DNA from: Heterodera schachtii
Taxonomy: Eukaryota; Nematoda; Chromadorea; Rhabditida; Heteroderidae
Direction of reading: 5' to 3'
Length of the DNA: 64,000 nt
NCBI GenBank assembly: GCA_023374025.1
Contig: SIJG01000003.1
Coordinates: 2,758,416-2,822,415 of the forward strand
Made by a program: the position numbers and the translations under genes. Positions 24,703-38,724 of the stretch are shown here, piece after piece (position 1 is the stretch's first letter; each line of letters starts with the position of its first letter). The notes beneath the pieces are model-generated. The model saw nothing but the letters and a program-made list of their open reading frames with translations, ran no database searches and was not told the DNA's origin.

Positions 24703-27700
24703 ATGGGGTTACGCTTTTGGACTGCATGTTGTTGTTCCGCCCGTGCGGAGGGGGGCACCGATGAAAAGCATCCCTAAGGAAAAATGGCCACTTTTTAAAT
24801 TTTGCCGCAGGCAATGCCTTTTTGCATTACTTACATGGAGGACAATAATGCCGGATAAAACCAGGATTAACCGAAGAAATCAACTTTGGTTTTCGCTAAA
24901 ACCGAGACGGCTTGATTTTCGAGTTTTATGGTTCGGGATCGGTCTCAAGAATTTATAAAAAAAGGAATACCAGCCCATGGAGTAAGGGGAGGGGGGAAAT
25001 CGGTATCGCCGGGCCCAAATTTTTGCGTATTTTTTCCAAAATTATATCCCAAAAATGGCCAAATTTCGGCGAATTTTTTCCCACGGCGGTGAAATTCTTT
25101 GAAAATTACATTGAACAAAAAAAATTTTAGGCCGGGAGAGAAAAGCCCTTCTTGTGCCTTCTGAATCCGGGCCTAGGGCTTGTGCCAAGGCTCAGAAATA
25201 TTTTGGACCATCATTTGGGCCCCGCCGTTTGTGTACCGGCCGTTTTGGCCCCGAAAAACATTTAAAATGGCACAAACATTTGGTGAATCTGAGCTGAATA
25301 AAATGAGGAAAAGCTTGCCTCGAGCAAATTTTTCTTGCCCAATCGGACGGAGGGGAGAAGGGAATAAAATGATCGGAAAAAGGCTTGGCTCCAAAAAAGA
25401 AAAGCAGTAAAATTACATAAAGTGAACGGGAAAAGGAGCAGCAGGACAGGGGGCTGATCAGTAAAAAAACAACGATTAAATAGCCTAAAAGTGATCAAAG
25501 GCTGATCAGAAAGGAGCGGCGGCCATTAAATTGTTGGATTAAATAAAATAGCTATACTGATCAGTCGAGGACGCATTTATCTGATCGAAAAAGTCAGTGG
25601 CACCACAATAACGTAAAAGTGATCAAAGAATGAATGCTTAAAAAAACTGTGGCCCTTTTTAATCGGATTAAAACTGATCAAAAGCTGATCACACAAGATA
25701 CCATATTTCCCAAAATAGAGCCCCCCCCTCAAATAGAGCCCCCCCCCCCCTTTTGAGGGGGTTGAAAAATAAAGCACCCGGAGGCTCTATTTCAGGGAAT
25801 ACAGTAATTGAGGTCAGGTGCAAAAGACGGAAAATGATCGTGAATTCAGGAAAAACAATTCTTGATCAGAAACCAAAATTTTTTGGCATTTGTTGCGCCA
25901 AAATTTTTGCGTAAAATTACAAAAAAAATTTTGTTTTTGGGCGTTTTAAAAAAAGGTAAGTGGAGTTCCATTGCAGATGCTGCTGCTGAGCTGATGTGAG
26001 CCTGTCTGACCCAAATTGGAGCGACACATATAAATAAATTGGAGTCAAATTGAATTTTCCCAGCCCCCCCCCCCCCCCCCCTCATTCAGTCCCAATGGGG
26101 GGGGGGGCGAAGGCGTGGCGTTGTGTCAGCAAATATTTCTTTCCCCCCGGGGGGTGGGCAACTTTCACAGCGGGTGGCAAGCAAAATATCCACACTCTTT
26201 CAACAGCTGCTGCTGCCAGCCGGCGGATGATATTATTTTTGTGAGGAGCCATTTGTGGACAGAAGCAGCGGATGATCCGCCGGAATGGACAAATGGACAA
26301 TTGGGGGGGGGGACAAAGTGACCGGAGGAAAATGGGACAAATGATCAACCCGGAAAGCTCCCGTAAAATTGGGAATAATAAAAAGCTGGGCAAATGGGTA
26401 GGGCCACTGTATCAAAGAGAAGGTGATCAGAGGAAAAGCATGACAAAAATTAGTACAAAAAAAAATTTGACTGATCGAGAAGAATAGAAAGAACGAGGGA
26501 GGCCCGTAAAAACCGAACTAAATTTGTGAATAATTTGATCATCGAAAATGGGTGATCATAGAAAAAAATGTGACAAATGATCGACCGACCGTAAAGCATG
26601 GGAAATCGGAAATGATCAAAGGAAGTAGGTAAAAGAATGCGATTTCCATAATTTTTGGTTAATTACGGCAAAAGTTTTCTGCTAATAAATAAAAAACTGA
26701 TCTAAAAAGTGGGGGGGGGGAATGTCGAATTCAAATAAATTCTAAATTGTAAGCCTTGGGGGCTAAAAAATTCGGCAATGAATTTATAAAAATTTTAAAA
26801 CAAAAACCCCTAATTAAAAATCAAACCAAAAATAAGCACAATAAGGCTTTAAAATACCAAATTAATAAACAATTTTTTGCAGACATTTTTAAGTTGTGCC
26901 AAAAAGTTCAAAAATAAAAATTTTTGATTAAGAGTTTAAAGGAATTCATATAAAAATGCATAAAATTTCAACCTAATTAAAAATAAAAATAAAAGAAAAA
27001 CCCGGAGGGCTTTATAATAATACATTAATTAGATAATTAGCATTTCAAACAAATGAAAACCCTACTAATTGTGTTGTTTCAGCTTGGTGTTTTCCCCGTT
27101 AATTGCCCAATTCTCTAATCCATTGTTAATTAAAAAATGGCTTTTTCCCCCCTTAAACAATAGCGCCAACAAATCGGACTGATTAGTGCAGCAACAAAAG
27201 CAAAAGCCACCATCACATGATCAGCTTTTGTGGATCCGGCTATTACAAGGGAATGGATAATCCGTCCGGATCATTTGCGTATTGCCGGAGGGCATTTTGG
27301 TCCCCCGGCGCCGTTTGAATTGGGTGCGCAATGGAAACGAATGTAAAGTGAATGAATGGATGAATTGCGGGGAATGCTTAAAAACAAAAACAAATAAATG
27401 CTTACAACTCGCCCGGGGGGGGGTAATAATAATAAATGGGATCGGAGTGAGTGCCCCGAGGGGGGAAGGGGAGGGGATATATGGAAAATTGGGGGATTTG
27501 GGAAGCCAACGGGCGGCGGAGGGGGAATAAAGCCGGGGACGGGCCACGGGGAAAAGTCGCGCGGGGACAAATTGTGGCAAAGAGAGGAAAAGCGGACTAA
27601 CGGGGAAGGGAGGAATAAATCTGATCAAAAAATTTGATCACTTTCCGTGTTGGGAAGAGACGAAATGGAATGGATGATCGGAGGAAAAGCGGACGAAAAG

Positions 27701-30700
27701 GGAAAGGAATCGCTTCATTGATCAGATTTTTGGGATCATTTTCCAAATTAATTGCCAAATTGGTTACAGGTGATCAGAGGAAAAGCCGAAAGTCAAAAGC
27801 CAGATCACGTTCAGACTATTTAAGAAAGGTAAAAGCCGCTAATAATTAATTCTATAAGTGAAAAGCCGAAGGTGGGATTCGATCAAAAATTGTTTTAAAT
27901 TATATTTAAAATTGCTTTTTCTTTTTTAATTATTTTAAATTTGTTGACTCTTTGATGGTCAAAAAGTGACGACCTGATCAAACATCGCTTATCAATGGAA
28001 CAGGTGAATTTTTATATTCGATTTTTATTTTTTATCTCTGTCAGGAATCTCGTCTAACTGATGAAAAGTGAAAATTTTCCAATGCTTGAGCAATAAAGTG
28101 ATCAGAGTGCTTGCTGGTCAAAGGAAAAGCCTAAAAATGCAATATCCACACGTAATCAAAAGACAAGAAAATCGAAAAACAAAATTTCGAACAAAAAAAA
28201 AACTGATCAGTTGGCCAAATTATATTTAAAACGATCAACTCTGATCAGCTGATCGATGAACAAACTAAATGTCGTTATAAAAAATGCCCCCCTTCCCCTC
28301 CCTCGCCGGAATTTCGTCATAAGAAATGATAAGCTGCTGAGTGATCAAGGGCGCCTCGTAATTTAGAAAAACATCCACCATTTTTCTACCCCAAAATTTC
28401 ATGGGATTTTTTTTTGAAAATTGCAAATTAATGCCCCCCCCCCCCTCCCGTCCCCCGTAGCCCAAGAAACCCGTTGCCCCTCCCTCACTTTTCTCCGTTT
28501 TTCTTACCTTATCTCTCCCCCCACCAATCGGTGCCCCATTCATCATCATTGTCATTGCGTATGAAATGGTGAAAATGCTGTTGCGGAAGAGGCATGCGCA
28601 TATGCAATTTTCATTATTATTAATGGCATCGACGGACGGACGGTGAAATTTGTGGGGGAAAATGGGGGAGAAAAGCCGTGAAATCACTGATCAGAAAATT
28701 GAAACGGGAGATTTCGGTTAAGGTAGGATTAATCGTTTAATCCGCTAATTGTTGAGATTTAGACTGAGAAAATGGTTTAAAGAGAGAAGCGAGACAGAAA
28801 ACTTACACTGATCAGTGATCGGAATTTAATTTTTCAGGAAAATGGGAAAAACCCTATTGATCAGTCTCAAAACAAAGAAATAACTGGTAAGAAGTCACTG
28901 ATCGGTTACAAAAATAAATAATCAACTGATCAGTGTTCCGAAAATGGGAAGAAGTCACTGATCATTAAACAAAGTAACTGCTGAATAATCATTTGAAATC
29001 GATCAGACTGATCGGAATTGCTAGTTTGATCAAGGAGAGTGTTCACCTGTTGGTCCAGGATTATTGGTTTTTAGATCATGGACTGACTGATCAATCAGTC
29101 GCCATTAAAGTTGCCGCATTTGAAATTTTGGAATTGAACATCCACCAATTATGGCATACCCAAAAATTTGCCACTTTTCCATTTTTTTGAGTGACGCCTT
29201 TTCAGACAATTTCAACAAATACAATACATACAAAAGAGGAAGCCTGCCAATTGGGGATGGTAAAGTATATACATATGTAAAGCCGCTTCTTCTCCCCTTC
29301 AAAAGGACTCCGTCCCCAGCCAAAATCCCCCCCCCCCCCGGCGACGGAGGGGACGAAATTTGGGCATGGGGGGGTCACTCATTCACTCTCATCAGTCGAA
29401 GGACGTCGCTCGCGACAGACAAAGTTGACGAGTTTTGGATGGACACACAGACAGACAGAGAGAGAGGGGGGACATCCCCCGGGGGGCGGGGGAGGGCACA
29501 CCTTGAGGGGCAAACACTAAAAGTAATAATTATTATTTGGAGGTGCCGGAGGGGGGGGGGGTACTTGAGGAACAAAGTTTTAAGAGAATGGAAAGAAGGC
29601 ACGGGGGGGGGGAATATGCGTTGTGAGAGCTTGGGGATGGGGCTGCTATTTTCGATGGGAGTGAACTGTGTAAAAATGGGGACTCACTTGGACAGAGCTA
29701 ATTATTGTAAGTGTGGCAAATGGTCAAATTTTGGAAAAATGACGGCAAAAGTGCCGAAAATTTTGGCTTTAGTTAGAGCTCGCAAATTTCAAGTTTGCGG
29801 GACGGAATCCCGCGGGATTAATCCATTCACAGTCCCGCAATTTCCAAAAAATGCGTTTGCGCAGACTGTGATCCCCGAAAAATCTCGTACGGGATCCCGT
29901 CCGCACCGGGCTCTAGCTAGAATGCCAAGTTCAGAGGTATAAAACTACTGTAAACGAACCGAGAATCTCGGGTTTAAGCTTCATTCGAGACTCTCTCGGC
30001 TTTTGTACCAGCCGAAGCTCTCGGAATAATAATTTTTGAATGATTACAATTGCGACTTTTGAATTGGTATTAAGCCCAGAGAGTGCAATTCAATTCTTTT
30101 TATTGGGTCTTTTCAATGCTTTATCCCCAAAAACTGATCTCATGGATTTAAGAAAATTGTTACAAAATAGGATTTTGACGGCTGACCAAATGCGCGAAAG
30201 ATTGCTGCACAAAATGCGCGGCGACTGATCGGAGGGGCCGGAGGAAGAAAATGATCAGCACAAATCGCCGGCCGATTCAGCCGGCACTTACAATTAACAG
30301 CGCAAATTGGCTTACATTAAGCACAAAATTTGGTGCGCAAAATGGTGGCGCCGGTGACCGGCGGTCATTTAACGGAATTGGCGGCGACCAAAAGGGGCGA
30401 CCGACCCCCGGGGGGACAAAAAGCGCGGAAAAAAAATGCAATTTGAGTTGCAATTAAATTAATTTTGATGGAAATTAAATTAAATAGAAAATATTATTTA
30501 CAAATTGAAAAAGTATATTCTTATGAAGGAAAGTGTTAACAATAAGCTGAGAAGAGCCCTATTTTTATTTGTAATTCAGAATATGAAATTTTGAAAAATT
30601 CAATTTTTTTTTTAAATTTTTATGGTTTATATTAGGGTTAAAGCCCCGACCCAATTCTGGGAATTACAAATGTCTTCTTGTTACCTCCAAATTAGATGAG

Positions 30701-32326
30701 ATTTTCTTTAAATAATTTTCAGATTTTTCCTTTCGGAAATTTTTTTTTTTGTTTTTTTCATTTTTCGACTTTTTATAAAAATTTGCTCCATTACGAGGAT
30801 TTGACAACCCGACATTTTTAAATTTCTACACTGCCATCCCCGACAAATTTTGATGTATAGAAAGAACAAATTATAAAAATTTTTTTATTTAAATTAAAAA
30901 ATAAAATTTTAAAATGGATTTTTCATGCTTTTTGAGCATGCCAAAATTTTAATCCTTTTTTTGGGCTTACACAATTAGTCAGACACTTAATTAACATAGA
31001 AAAATTAAAATTTTTACTACAATTTTTTAATCCCCAAATTATCCCATTACTAAAATAAAAACATTAAATTTAAAATACATTAAAATTCCATTTTTACTGT
31101 TTTAGTGGACGTTAATTAGCAGTAAATTTGTGGATACAAATTTGGGAGAAATGCCATCCCCCGTCGGCAGGGGAAAAACAGCAGAAAAAATTGCTTTCTT
31201 TTCTTTCCCCGCTTTTTTTTTGTCGCTTTGCCCCCAATTTTGGCGGGGGAATAAAATAAAAGTGTCAAATTCGCTGTCCAATTAATGCAAAAAATGGTAA
31301 CATGAAACTGCACACACACAACAACAACAGCAGAGCGGAGAAAAAGCAGCGATTTTTTGTGTACGGAATTTTTTATACTTAAAAAATGGCAAAGGGCTAA
31401 AAAATGAATTTTTGAAAAGTTTAAAATTGATTCGAGAATTTCGGCAAATTTCTTAGAAAAATCTGACCCTCGACCATTATAAACACTTAACTGGCCATAA
31501 GTTTCTAATTTTTAATTTAAATTATTTTTCAGTGTTTTTATCCTTTATTTTCTGAAAAATTATCCTTAACGAATTGGCATTATATATTTCACAAGAAAAT
31601 GGAATCAAAACAAAAAATATAATACATAAATAAGCGATTGGAATTTGGAAGACAGAGAAAAGAGACATGGCGGAGCATCGGCGGAAATCGGAACCCCCCG
31701 GGGGTGAAATTGCGCGACTCATAAAAATTGAGGGATTGGAAAAGCATTGCCCCCGGGGGGAGGGGGGAGGAGAAAGCCGAGGGCACAACAGCGACAGGGG
31801 AACCGGGTCACCTGGAAATTGGAAGTGAAAGGCATAGGGGGGGGGGCTATGAAAGAACCAACAAAGCCCCCCCCCCCCCCCCAAATCGCCCCCGAGGTAT
31901 GACGACGATGAGAAGCCGATGATTAAATGGGGGGGGGGAAGACGGTGAAATCGCCCCGGGGGCATTTTATGGAAAAAGAAATTATGATGCCATTGGATGG
32001 CGATTTGAATGGTGGAAGAAAGGATGAGACAGCAAGCAGGCAGTAGCAGTGATGGCACAACGCCAATAAAATGGGGGCACTGCTTGCAAATGAACAATCG
32101 CCCGAGGGGGCATTTTGCATATGGAAAGTTTTGTGAGCGGAAAATGGTCATGGTTGGAAAATCTAGGATCCTGAAGCGTAGCTTTAAATGTTAATTTGTC
32201 AGATTTTGCCAAAAAAAAGATGCCAAATTTGAAGGCATTTAAGCATCAAACATCAGTAGGAACTCTTTTAATTGGCTAAAAATCCCAAAAAAATGAATTA
32301 AAATTTTCTTTTGCTCCCAAAAAATG

Positions 32327-32460
32327 CGTGAGTAATACGATCTTCCTAAAATAAAGTACTATAGCATTAAGTATATTGTATTACAAAAGGCCAAAATTGT
32401 GTAAAAACCTCGTTCTGAAATTTTCAATTGTTTGATTTTATTTTTTAAATAATAATACTA
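32327..32460. repeat. Dispersed repeat, copy 1
   Basis: GAGTAATACGATCTTCCTAA, then AAAGTACTATAGCATTAAGTA and TGTATTACAAAA. The same order and words occur at 48746-48890 (AGTAATACAGTAGCGCCTAA, AAAGTACAGCAGCATTATG). Ends not defined. Confidence 0.6.
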
Positions 32461-34949
32461 CCGTACTCTCGTTTTTCAAGAAACTCAGGTATTTGCCGGT
32501 CACGAAAATTTCAAAATTCCACAAGTCCCCCAGCCAAAAAACACCAAAATTGGCAAAAGTTACCCATAAATTATGCTGATTAAGCCATTATTCGAACCAT
32601 TGGCCTGGAAAATTGAAACCGATGAAGCCCCTGATGGCCAAGCTCCTGACGAATTTCTTACCAAGTAAAAGATTTTGGTAAGCATTGGTTCAAAATTTGA
32701 GAGAAAACACCCAAACCAAAACTGTACAGTCCTTGTCAAGGACTCGGGAAAAATTTTGTACCAAGATTTTGTTTGACCAAATCTGGCATTAATTTAAATC
32801 GTAATTAAGCGTGGTCAAGTCACTGGTAATAAATGTCATGGCAAAATCCAACACAAAAATAACACGTAAAAGCGGACAGCCAAAAAAGGCTGAATGTATG
32901 TCCACCCCAAAATCACATGCTTAATCATTGTTCCATTATTGGTCCCCCTGATTCAGCCGAAGAGTGGACAAAAAGCCTAATTATTATATTATTATTATTG
33001 GGATTTGTTGGGCAGCAGTTAGTTGTTGTTGCCTGGGGATAATGAGGGATTTGGGGGGGGGGGGGTGGGGATTTGTCAATGGGGAGCAAGTGGAGCAGCA
33101 AGTGGTTGGTGCCCCTATTGCCCAATTTTGGGGGGGCGGGCGGGGCCCCCCGGCGGGGGGCCATAGGGCGACGGTCCCTCCACCCACTAATGATGATGAT
33201 GATGATGAAGAGCAACCATTATGCAGAGTCCCCCCCTCCCATTAATCCAATTACTTTATAGCCCCGGGGCCGCGGGGGCCAAAAATGGTTGGCGGCGCGC
33301 GCCGCCAATTTGTGCCCCCGGGGGCCATCCGGGCGTAAAGCGCCGCCGCCACTCACACAGTCAGTTGCTGCCCCAGGCGTAATTCTGCTGTTGAGCGTGG
33401 TTCAAGCCAAGCCAAGCACAATGTGCATGTTATGTTTATGTTGCGTTATTTGGCGCCGAAAAAAATGGGAAAAATAAAAAAAATGGAAAATTTAAATTTA
33501 ATATTTTTTTTTGTGTTGGTTGTGAAAAATGCGGTAATTACCGGCAGCAGAAAGATTCTGCCACTCAATCAATTTTTAAAATAGGCATATGTCCAATTCT
33601 GAAAGCATCTTAAAACCGGGGTTAATGCCTTGTTAAACGTAAAAATAAAATTCAGTTGAAAAAACTCAAAAATTTATTTACAGTCCCAAAAAATCTCAAA
33701 AACTGTGAAAATTCTTTCATTAGCATTAAAAAAAGTTAAAAAGTTAATTGTCAATTTAAAAATAATTTTAAAAAAGTAAATTTGAGGGTATGAATTGGAA
33801 AATTCGTAAAAAAAAAAAATTTCTAGCCCATTTTTCCTTTTTTTTTTTTTTGGCATTGTGTTGTACAAAATTTTCACCCGCACCACCACCAACCATAACG
33901 ACAACAAACGCATTGACCATCGGCGGTCGGCCACAAATGTTACAAAAAAGGAAAGAATTTTTGAATTTTCGCTGCGGGGGGAGGGGGGCAATGTTAGCTT
34001 AAAAAAAGTGGTGGGGAAGAAGCCGAAGCCGATCAGCACCCATCGCCGCAACCCCCGCGGCGGCGCCCTTTTGTTTGTCGAAATGATTGGGCGCCGGCGG
34101 ACGGACGGACGGAAAAAGTCGAGAGAATAAATGATGATTGTCGGGATTGAAATTGTGAAAATTGATGAGGATGACGAGATTTTTGTCATCCCCGCCCCGC
34201 CCCCAGGGAAAAATTGTGTCATCGCTTTGACAATTTGTAAGATAAAAAAATAAAATAAATTTGGGGCGGGATTTACGTGGATTTCCCTCCCCCCCAACGC
34301 CCCAATCCGTCCATTCTCGTCCCGCCCTCATTTTTCTCGACTCAACTCTCGACTTTATCCCCAAAGGGGCGGGTGAAGACACGGAGGGCACATTATGAGT
34401 GAGCACCGACCGATCGGCAAAGCACGGCTAATGGGATTGACACCGTTCTCGAAAAAGGGAGGGCGGGGGGACAAATGTTGTCGCCGGAGTCGTTGTTGCT
34501 CCTTCTGCTGATCGGATCGGTTAAAATGATGTAAAACGGTGATGCCCCCGCCCCCGTCCCCCGCCCACGCCGGGGGGCAAAAGTTCGTTGTCTGTGCCAG
34601 CCCGGCAAATTCAGTCCCGGCGGGTGTCTCAACCGTGTGCCGGTGCCAAATCAGTTCAGCCTTAGCCTAGACTGCGTGCCTGTGTCCAGCAGCAGGGCAT
34701 ATGCCGTGCCCATTGCGGACCAAATGGAAAATGATTGTTTTAGAGGAAATTTTGGCAAATTTGGCACACTCACCCCCTGGTAAATTAAAAATTTTTAAAT
34801 TTTTAAGCAATTTTCTAAACTGAAGATTTAAAAATCACTGGTCGCCTGTTTAACAAATTCTGTTAAATTGATTAAAGATAGATTTTAAAAATATTTTAAC
34901 AATTGAGGTTGATTTTGGACTTTGTAATTTAGTTTAAACAAATTTAAAA

Positions 34950-35075
34950 AATCCAGGTCCATGCCTGGATCCAGGTCTCGTCAAGCCTGGATTTTTCCTG
35001 GACCTGGATATTCCTGGGTTTTTGTAATGAACCAGCAGGTTCAATATGGAATCCAGGCCAGGGCCAGACTTTTTT
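34950..35075. repeat. CCAGG/CCTGG-rich inverted word cluster
   Basis: CCAGGTCCATGCCTGGATCC, CCTGGACCTGGAT and CCAGGCCAGGG words form several short hairpins. Similar clusters occur at 18505-18560, 37385-37440 and 42285-42360. These look like degenerate members of the short palindromic element class with exact ends further right in the window. Confidence 0.4.
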
Positions 35076-37439
35076 CAAAATGCCAAGCTCTTGTTGCCAT
35101 ACCCATTCCGTCGTGTGAATAAAATCCGTACCGCGCCCAACTCCACCCAATTCTGCCCCGTTAAATTCAGTACCACCCCCGTCTCTCGTCCCTGCTGCTG
35201 TCGGGTTTTTAGCCCATTCCGTCGATCATCATCGATGTCGTAAACTGCTCAACCCTCGTTTCCACCGTCCTTCGATTCGACGAGTAATAGCAAGTCGCAG
35301 TCCATCTTCGGACTTCATGGAGGCGGTGGTGCCCTCTGTCCCCCGGGGGCACATAATCGCCCACTTTATCCCACTCCCGTCCCCCGAGTCCCCCGAGAGC
35401 ACAATTTACATCTATTTATCTGATCGCTTCGCCAACTCCTCTCTTTCCGACGCTGTGTCCGATCGGTTAGCCCTCCGGGCGCTTAGCGGCCGCTTGCCCG
35501 CCCGGGGGGCATTCAGCGGAGTGTAATTATATGTAATCCATTTGCATTTGCCTTTGCCCCCGGGCGACGACAAAGAAAAGTCATAACGGGGGTGGGGGAC
35601 AAACACACAAAAGAAGATGACATGGTCAGATAAAGTGGTGGGCACCGGTGGAGCAGTGAATATAACGGCAGAGGGGGAGGAGGAGGACGGCACCTCCGTC
35701 GTCCCCCGGAGGGAGAAAAAGGGACGGACTTTGCCCCCCTGCCCCGGGGGGTTAAAAGTGATTTTGCATAATTAACATAAAACGGATTGTGTGGGGTGGT
35801 GATGATGGAGAAGACAAAGAAAGAGTCGGCGTAAAACAGCAAAAAGCCGCGCCGACCGATTTGAATGGGCACACACAAAACAAAGCGACAAAGAATGGGT
35901 GGGATGGGATGGAGCAGGTGCAGCAACAGCAAAGCTTTTGGATTTGGTGGATGGCAATTGAATGCCGCTAAAACTTTTTACAAAAATACAAAAAAAAAAA
36001 AGAGTTTGGCACAATGCCAACGATGGCTTACAAGAAAAAGGGTTTTATTTTTTTTATAGCAGTGAGCATTTGGGCGATAGAATTTTAGGCATAAAAAGAC
36101 CAAAAAGTCGCGTAAAAGGAAGTAAAAATTTAAAAAAAAAGAAATGTACAAAAAATTGAAAGTATAAAAAAAGATTTGAAGACCAAGAAATTCGAGGAAA
36201 AAAAAAGTAAAATTTAAATGAATAATTTCTTCTTTTAAGGAATAAAACAAAAATTAGAACCCATTCTTTGGGTGCAATTCGCTTTTGTTGCACTGTTGTT
36301 AAGGAATTTTTTTTTGAAAATCCCGAATTAAGTGCACGGAATTCAAAAAGTCACTCAAAAATCACATAAAAATCTCATTACCCCAAATGAAGGATTACAA
36401 AAAAAAAAAAGGAGCCTGCCAATTTTACTTAGATTAGTCTCGAATTTTTTCCCCTTACAAAAAAAGGCGCCAATTTTACCTAAATTAGTCTCGAATTTGG
36501 CCCCCTTTTTTTGTGGGGGGGGGGGGAAGGGGTGGGCACCATTTGCAACAATAAAAGTGGGCCAAACAGAAGGAAGTGTAAGAAGAAAACTGGTCGTCGA
36601 TCACCCTGCTGATGATGATGATGATGATGTTGTTCTGCTGCTGTTACTTGCTGGTGTCCTACGTCTTCGTCTGTTTCTGCTGCCATATAATGCACAATTT
36701 TTTGATCACCGCCCCCCCCCCCCCCCAATTTTTTGATCATCTCCCCCGCCCCCACAATTCCAATTCCAGATCAGTCGTCATTCATTCGTCCAACCATTCA
36801 TTCCCCCCACTCATTTTACCTCATAAGGAATTGGGGGGGGGGGGGGGGTGAGCAAACACATAAAAAAATCGTGATCAGTTGCAACAGCAACCAACCAACA
36901 GTAGAAGGGCCTCTCTTAAAGCGAAAATCATCTCTCTAGTGATCACTGATCAGATGGTGCTGGGGAAGGGATGTAAGGGAAGTGATCAAAAAGTTGATCA
37001 GGGACAACACGTATACATTAAAAGATCAGCAGAAGTGATCTGTGCTGATCAGATGGATGGGGGAAGAGTAAAATAAAGATTAAATGGAGAGAATTAAGCT
37101 CATTTAAATGTGGAAGAGTTTTTGATCAGAAGGTGATCAGACTAATTTAATCTTTTAGAGAAATGTAAGAAAGTCAGAAAATAAGAAAAGAGTGTGAGAA
37201 AAGAAAAAATGAAAAAGGCAAGAGAGAAGGAATGAAGAGGAAAAACTGAGAAAAAGAACAGGAACAACAGCAGGTGAAAGAAGGGATGTGGTGAGCTACG
37301 CCCTCAAAAATTTTGTCAATTTGAAATCGGAAATCTTTTTTGTCAATTTGAAATCGGAAATCTTTTTTTGACAATTTGAGCTTGGGCTGGACCTGGATCC
37401 AGGCCTGGGCTTTTTCTGGGTCCAGCAGGCCCAGGCCAT

Positions 37440-37905
37440 AATAGAAAAAAAGGAGGAGGTGGGAAAGAGGAGAAAAGGAAGAGAAAAAGGGGGAAAAGAA
37501 AAAAAAGGAGAAAAAGGAACAGGAAAAGAGTAAGGGAAAAGGGGGAAAAGAAAAAAAAGGAGAAAAAGGAAAAAGGAACAGGAAAAGAGTAAGGGAAAAG
37601 GGAGAAAAGGAAAAGAAAAGTGGGAAAAGAAAAAAAAGGAACAGGAAAGAGTAAGGGAAAAGGGGGAAAAGGAAAAGAAAAGTGGGAAAAGAAAAAAAGG
37701 AACAGGAAAAGAGTAAGGGAAAAGGGAGAAAAGGAAAGAAAAGTGGGAAAAGAAAAAAAGGAACAGGAAAAGAGTAAGGGAAAAGGGAGAAAAGGAAAAG
37801 AAAAGTGGGAAAAGAAAAAAGGAACATGAAAGAGTAAGGGAAAAGGGAGAAAAGGAAAAGAAAAGTGGGAAAAGAAAAAAAGGAACAGGAAAAGAGTAAG
37901 GGAAA
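37440..37905. repeat. Purine-only minisatellite, about 60-bp units
   Basis: Around seven imperfect copies of a unit containing GGAACAGGAAAAGAGTAAGG, then GAAAAGGAAAAGAAAAGTGG and GAAAAGAAAAAAAG. Essentially no pyrimidines except single T bases. Long open frames on both strands (Lys/Gly-rich one way, Phe/Pro/Leu-rich the other) are artefacts of this composition. Confidence 0.9.
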
Positions 37906-38724
37906 TGTGTTGACCGAATGATGACGACGATGGTCTGCTGAGAGCGGTGGGGCAGACCAATTGGCCACCGGAATGAGCATTTATTTCCCCATTCATCCGT
38001 CCCCCCGGGGGCCCTTTAATGGCTCTCAAATGGGTGGGAAAACCTGCGGTGCGGTGAGTAAATATTGGAGCCGGATCACTCCTGTCCGTCCGGCTGTCGC
38101 GCGGAACATTTGCGAAAAATTGCGCGGCGCGCACAATTGGCCGATGGAAAATGTTGGGACGTGCACGCGCGCGCGCATTATCCGCCGCTTTTCGGCGCGA
38201 GGGGTCATTTGGGCGCCGTAAAATTTTCCGGCGCCGGCCGTCTGAGCGCGCAAAGACTTTAGGCTGTTTTTTTTTTGAGAATTCACAGCAAAAGCTTCCA
38301 GAAAGGTGCCAATCTTGGTAGGGTTGGAGAATTATGGGAAAATGGGTTATTGAATTTGTCATGACTCATGAGTCATGACCGATAAATTTATGACAAAAAC
38401 CGCAAACGATTGGAAAACGAAGAAAAAAAGCAAAAATTTTTGATTTATTTTTTAAATTAAAAATGCTAATAGATTTTTAAAATAAAATTATCCTGGTAAA
38501 TTTTTTATTTTCTTAATCAGTCAAAAGTACTTTTGCAATTGCTATTTTTTCGTCCTTGATCAATTAGGCCCTCATTAGTTCCTTAATCCGATCTTCGTCC
38601 CAATTCATTCTCTGATCAGTGATCGCCTCTGTATTTCCAATAACACTTATGCCGTTCAAAAGTCAGGATCAATCAATATAAAGTGGGGGGGGGGGTATTC
38701 CAATTCCCGTCATCATGTCACTGA

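Larger units (their letters stand above)
24710..38690. other. Gene-poor region with homopolymers and TGATCA words
   Basis: Nearly 14 kb without a splice-supported gene. Frequent G or C runs of 8 or more (for example 25740, 26061-26083, 26097-26107, 31867-31882, 36713-36727, 36836-36848), CCCCCGAGG/CCTCGGGGG words, and dozens of TGATCA or CTGATCAG palindromes. Two short coding-like stretches (30142-30228 plus; 32575-32664 plus) are discussed under rejected items. Confidence 0.5.

Noticed and set aside
29151..29942. 263-codon plus-strand open frame
   Set aside because: Composition is driven by GGGGGACAT-type runs; no domain, no start context and no exon pattern. It crosses a degenerate CGGGATCCCG repeat.
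30142..30228. Short plus-strand frame MDLRKLLQNRILTADQMR ending in a stop
   Set aside because: It looks protein-like, but it is only about 28 codons with no in-phase upstream exon. Could be a gene remnant; not enough to call.
31522..32151. 209-codon minus-strand open frame
   Set aside because: Built on C-run and CCCCGAGG words; amino-acid content is Pro/Ser/Phe-rich with no structure.
32575..32664. Short plus-strand frame MLIKPLFEPLAWKIETDE followed by a possible donor
   Set aside because: No downstream exon in phase and no homology recognised.
37174..38362. Long minus-strand open frames (268 and 339 codons) rich in Phe, Pro, Leu and Ser
   Set aside because: They are produced by the purine-rich minisatellite at 37440-37905, are open in several frames at once and have no splice-supported partners.
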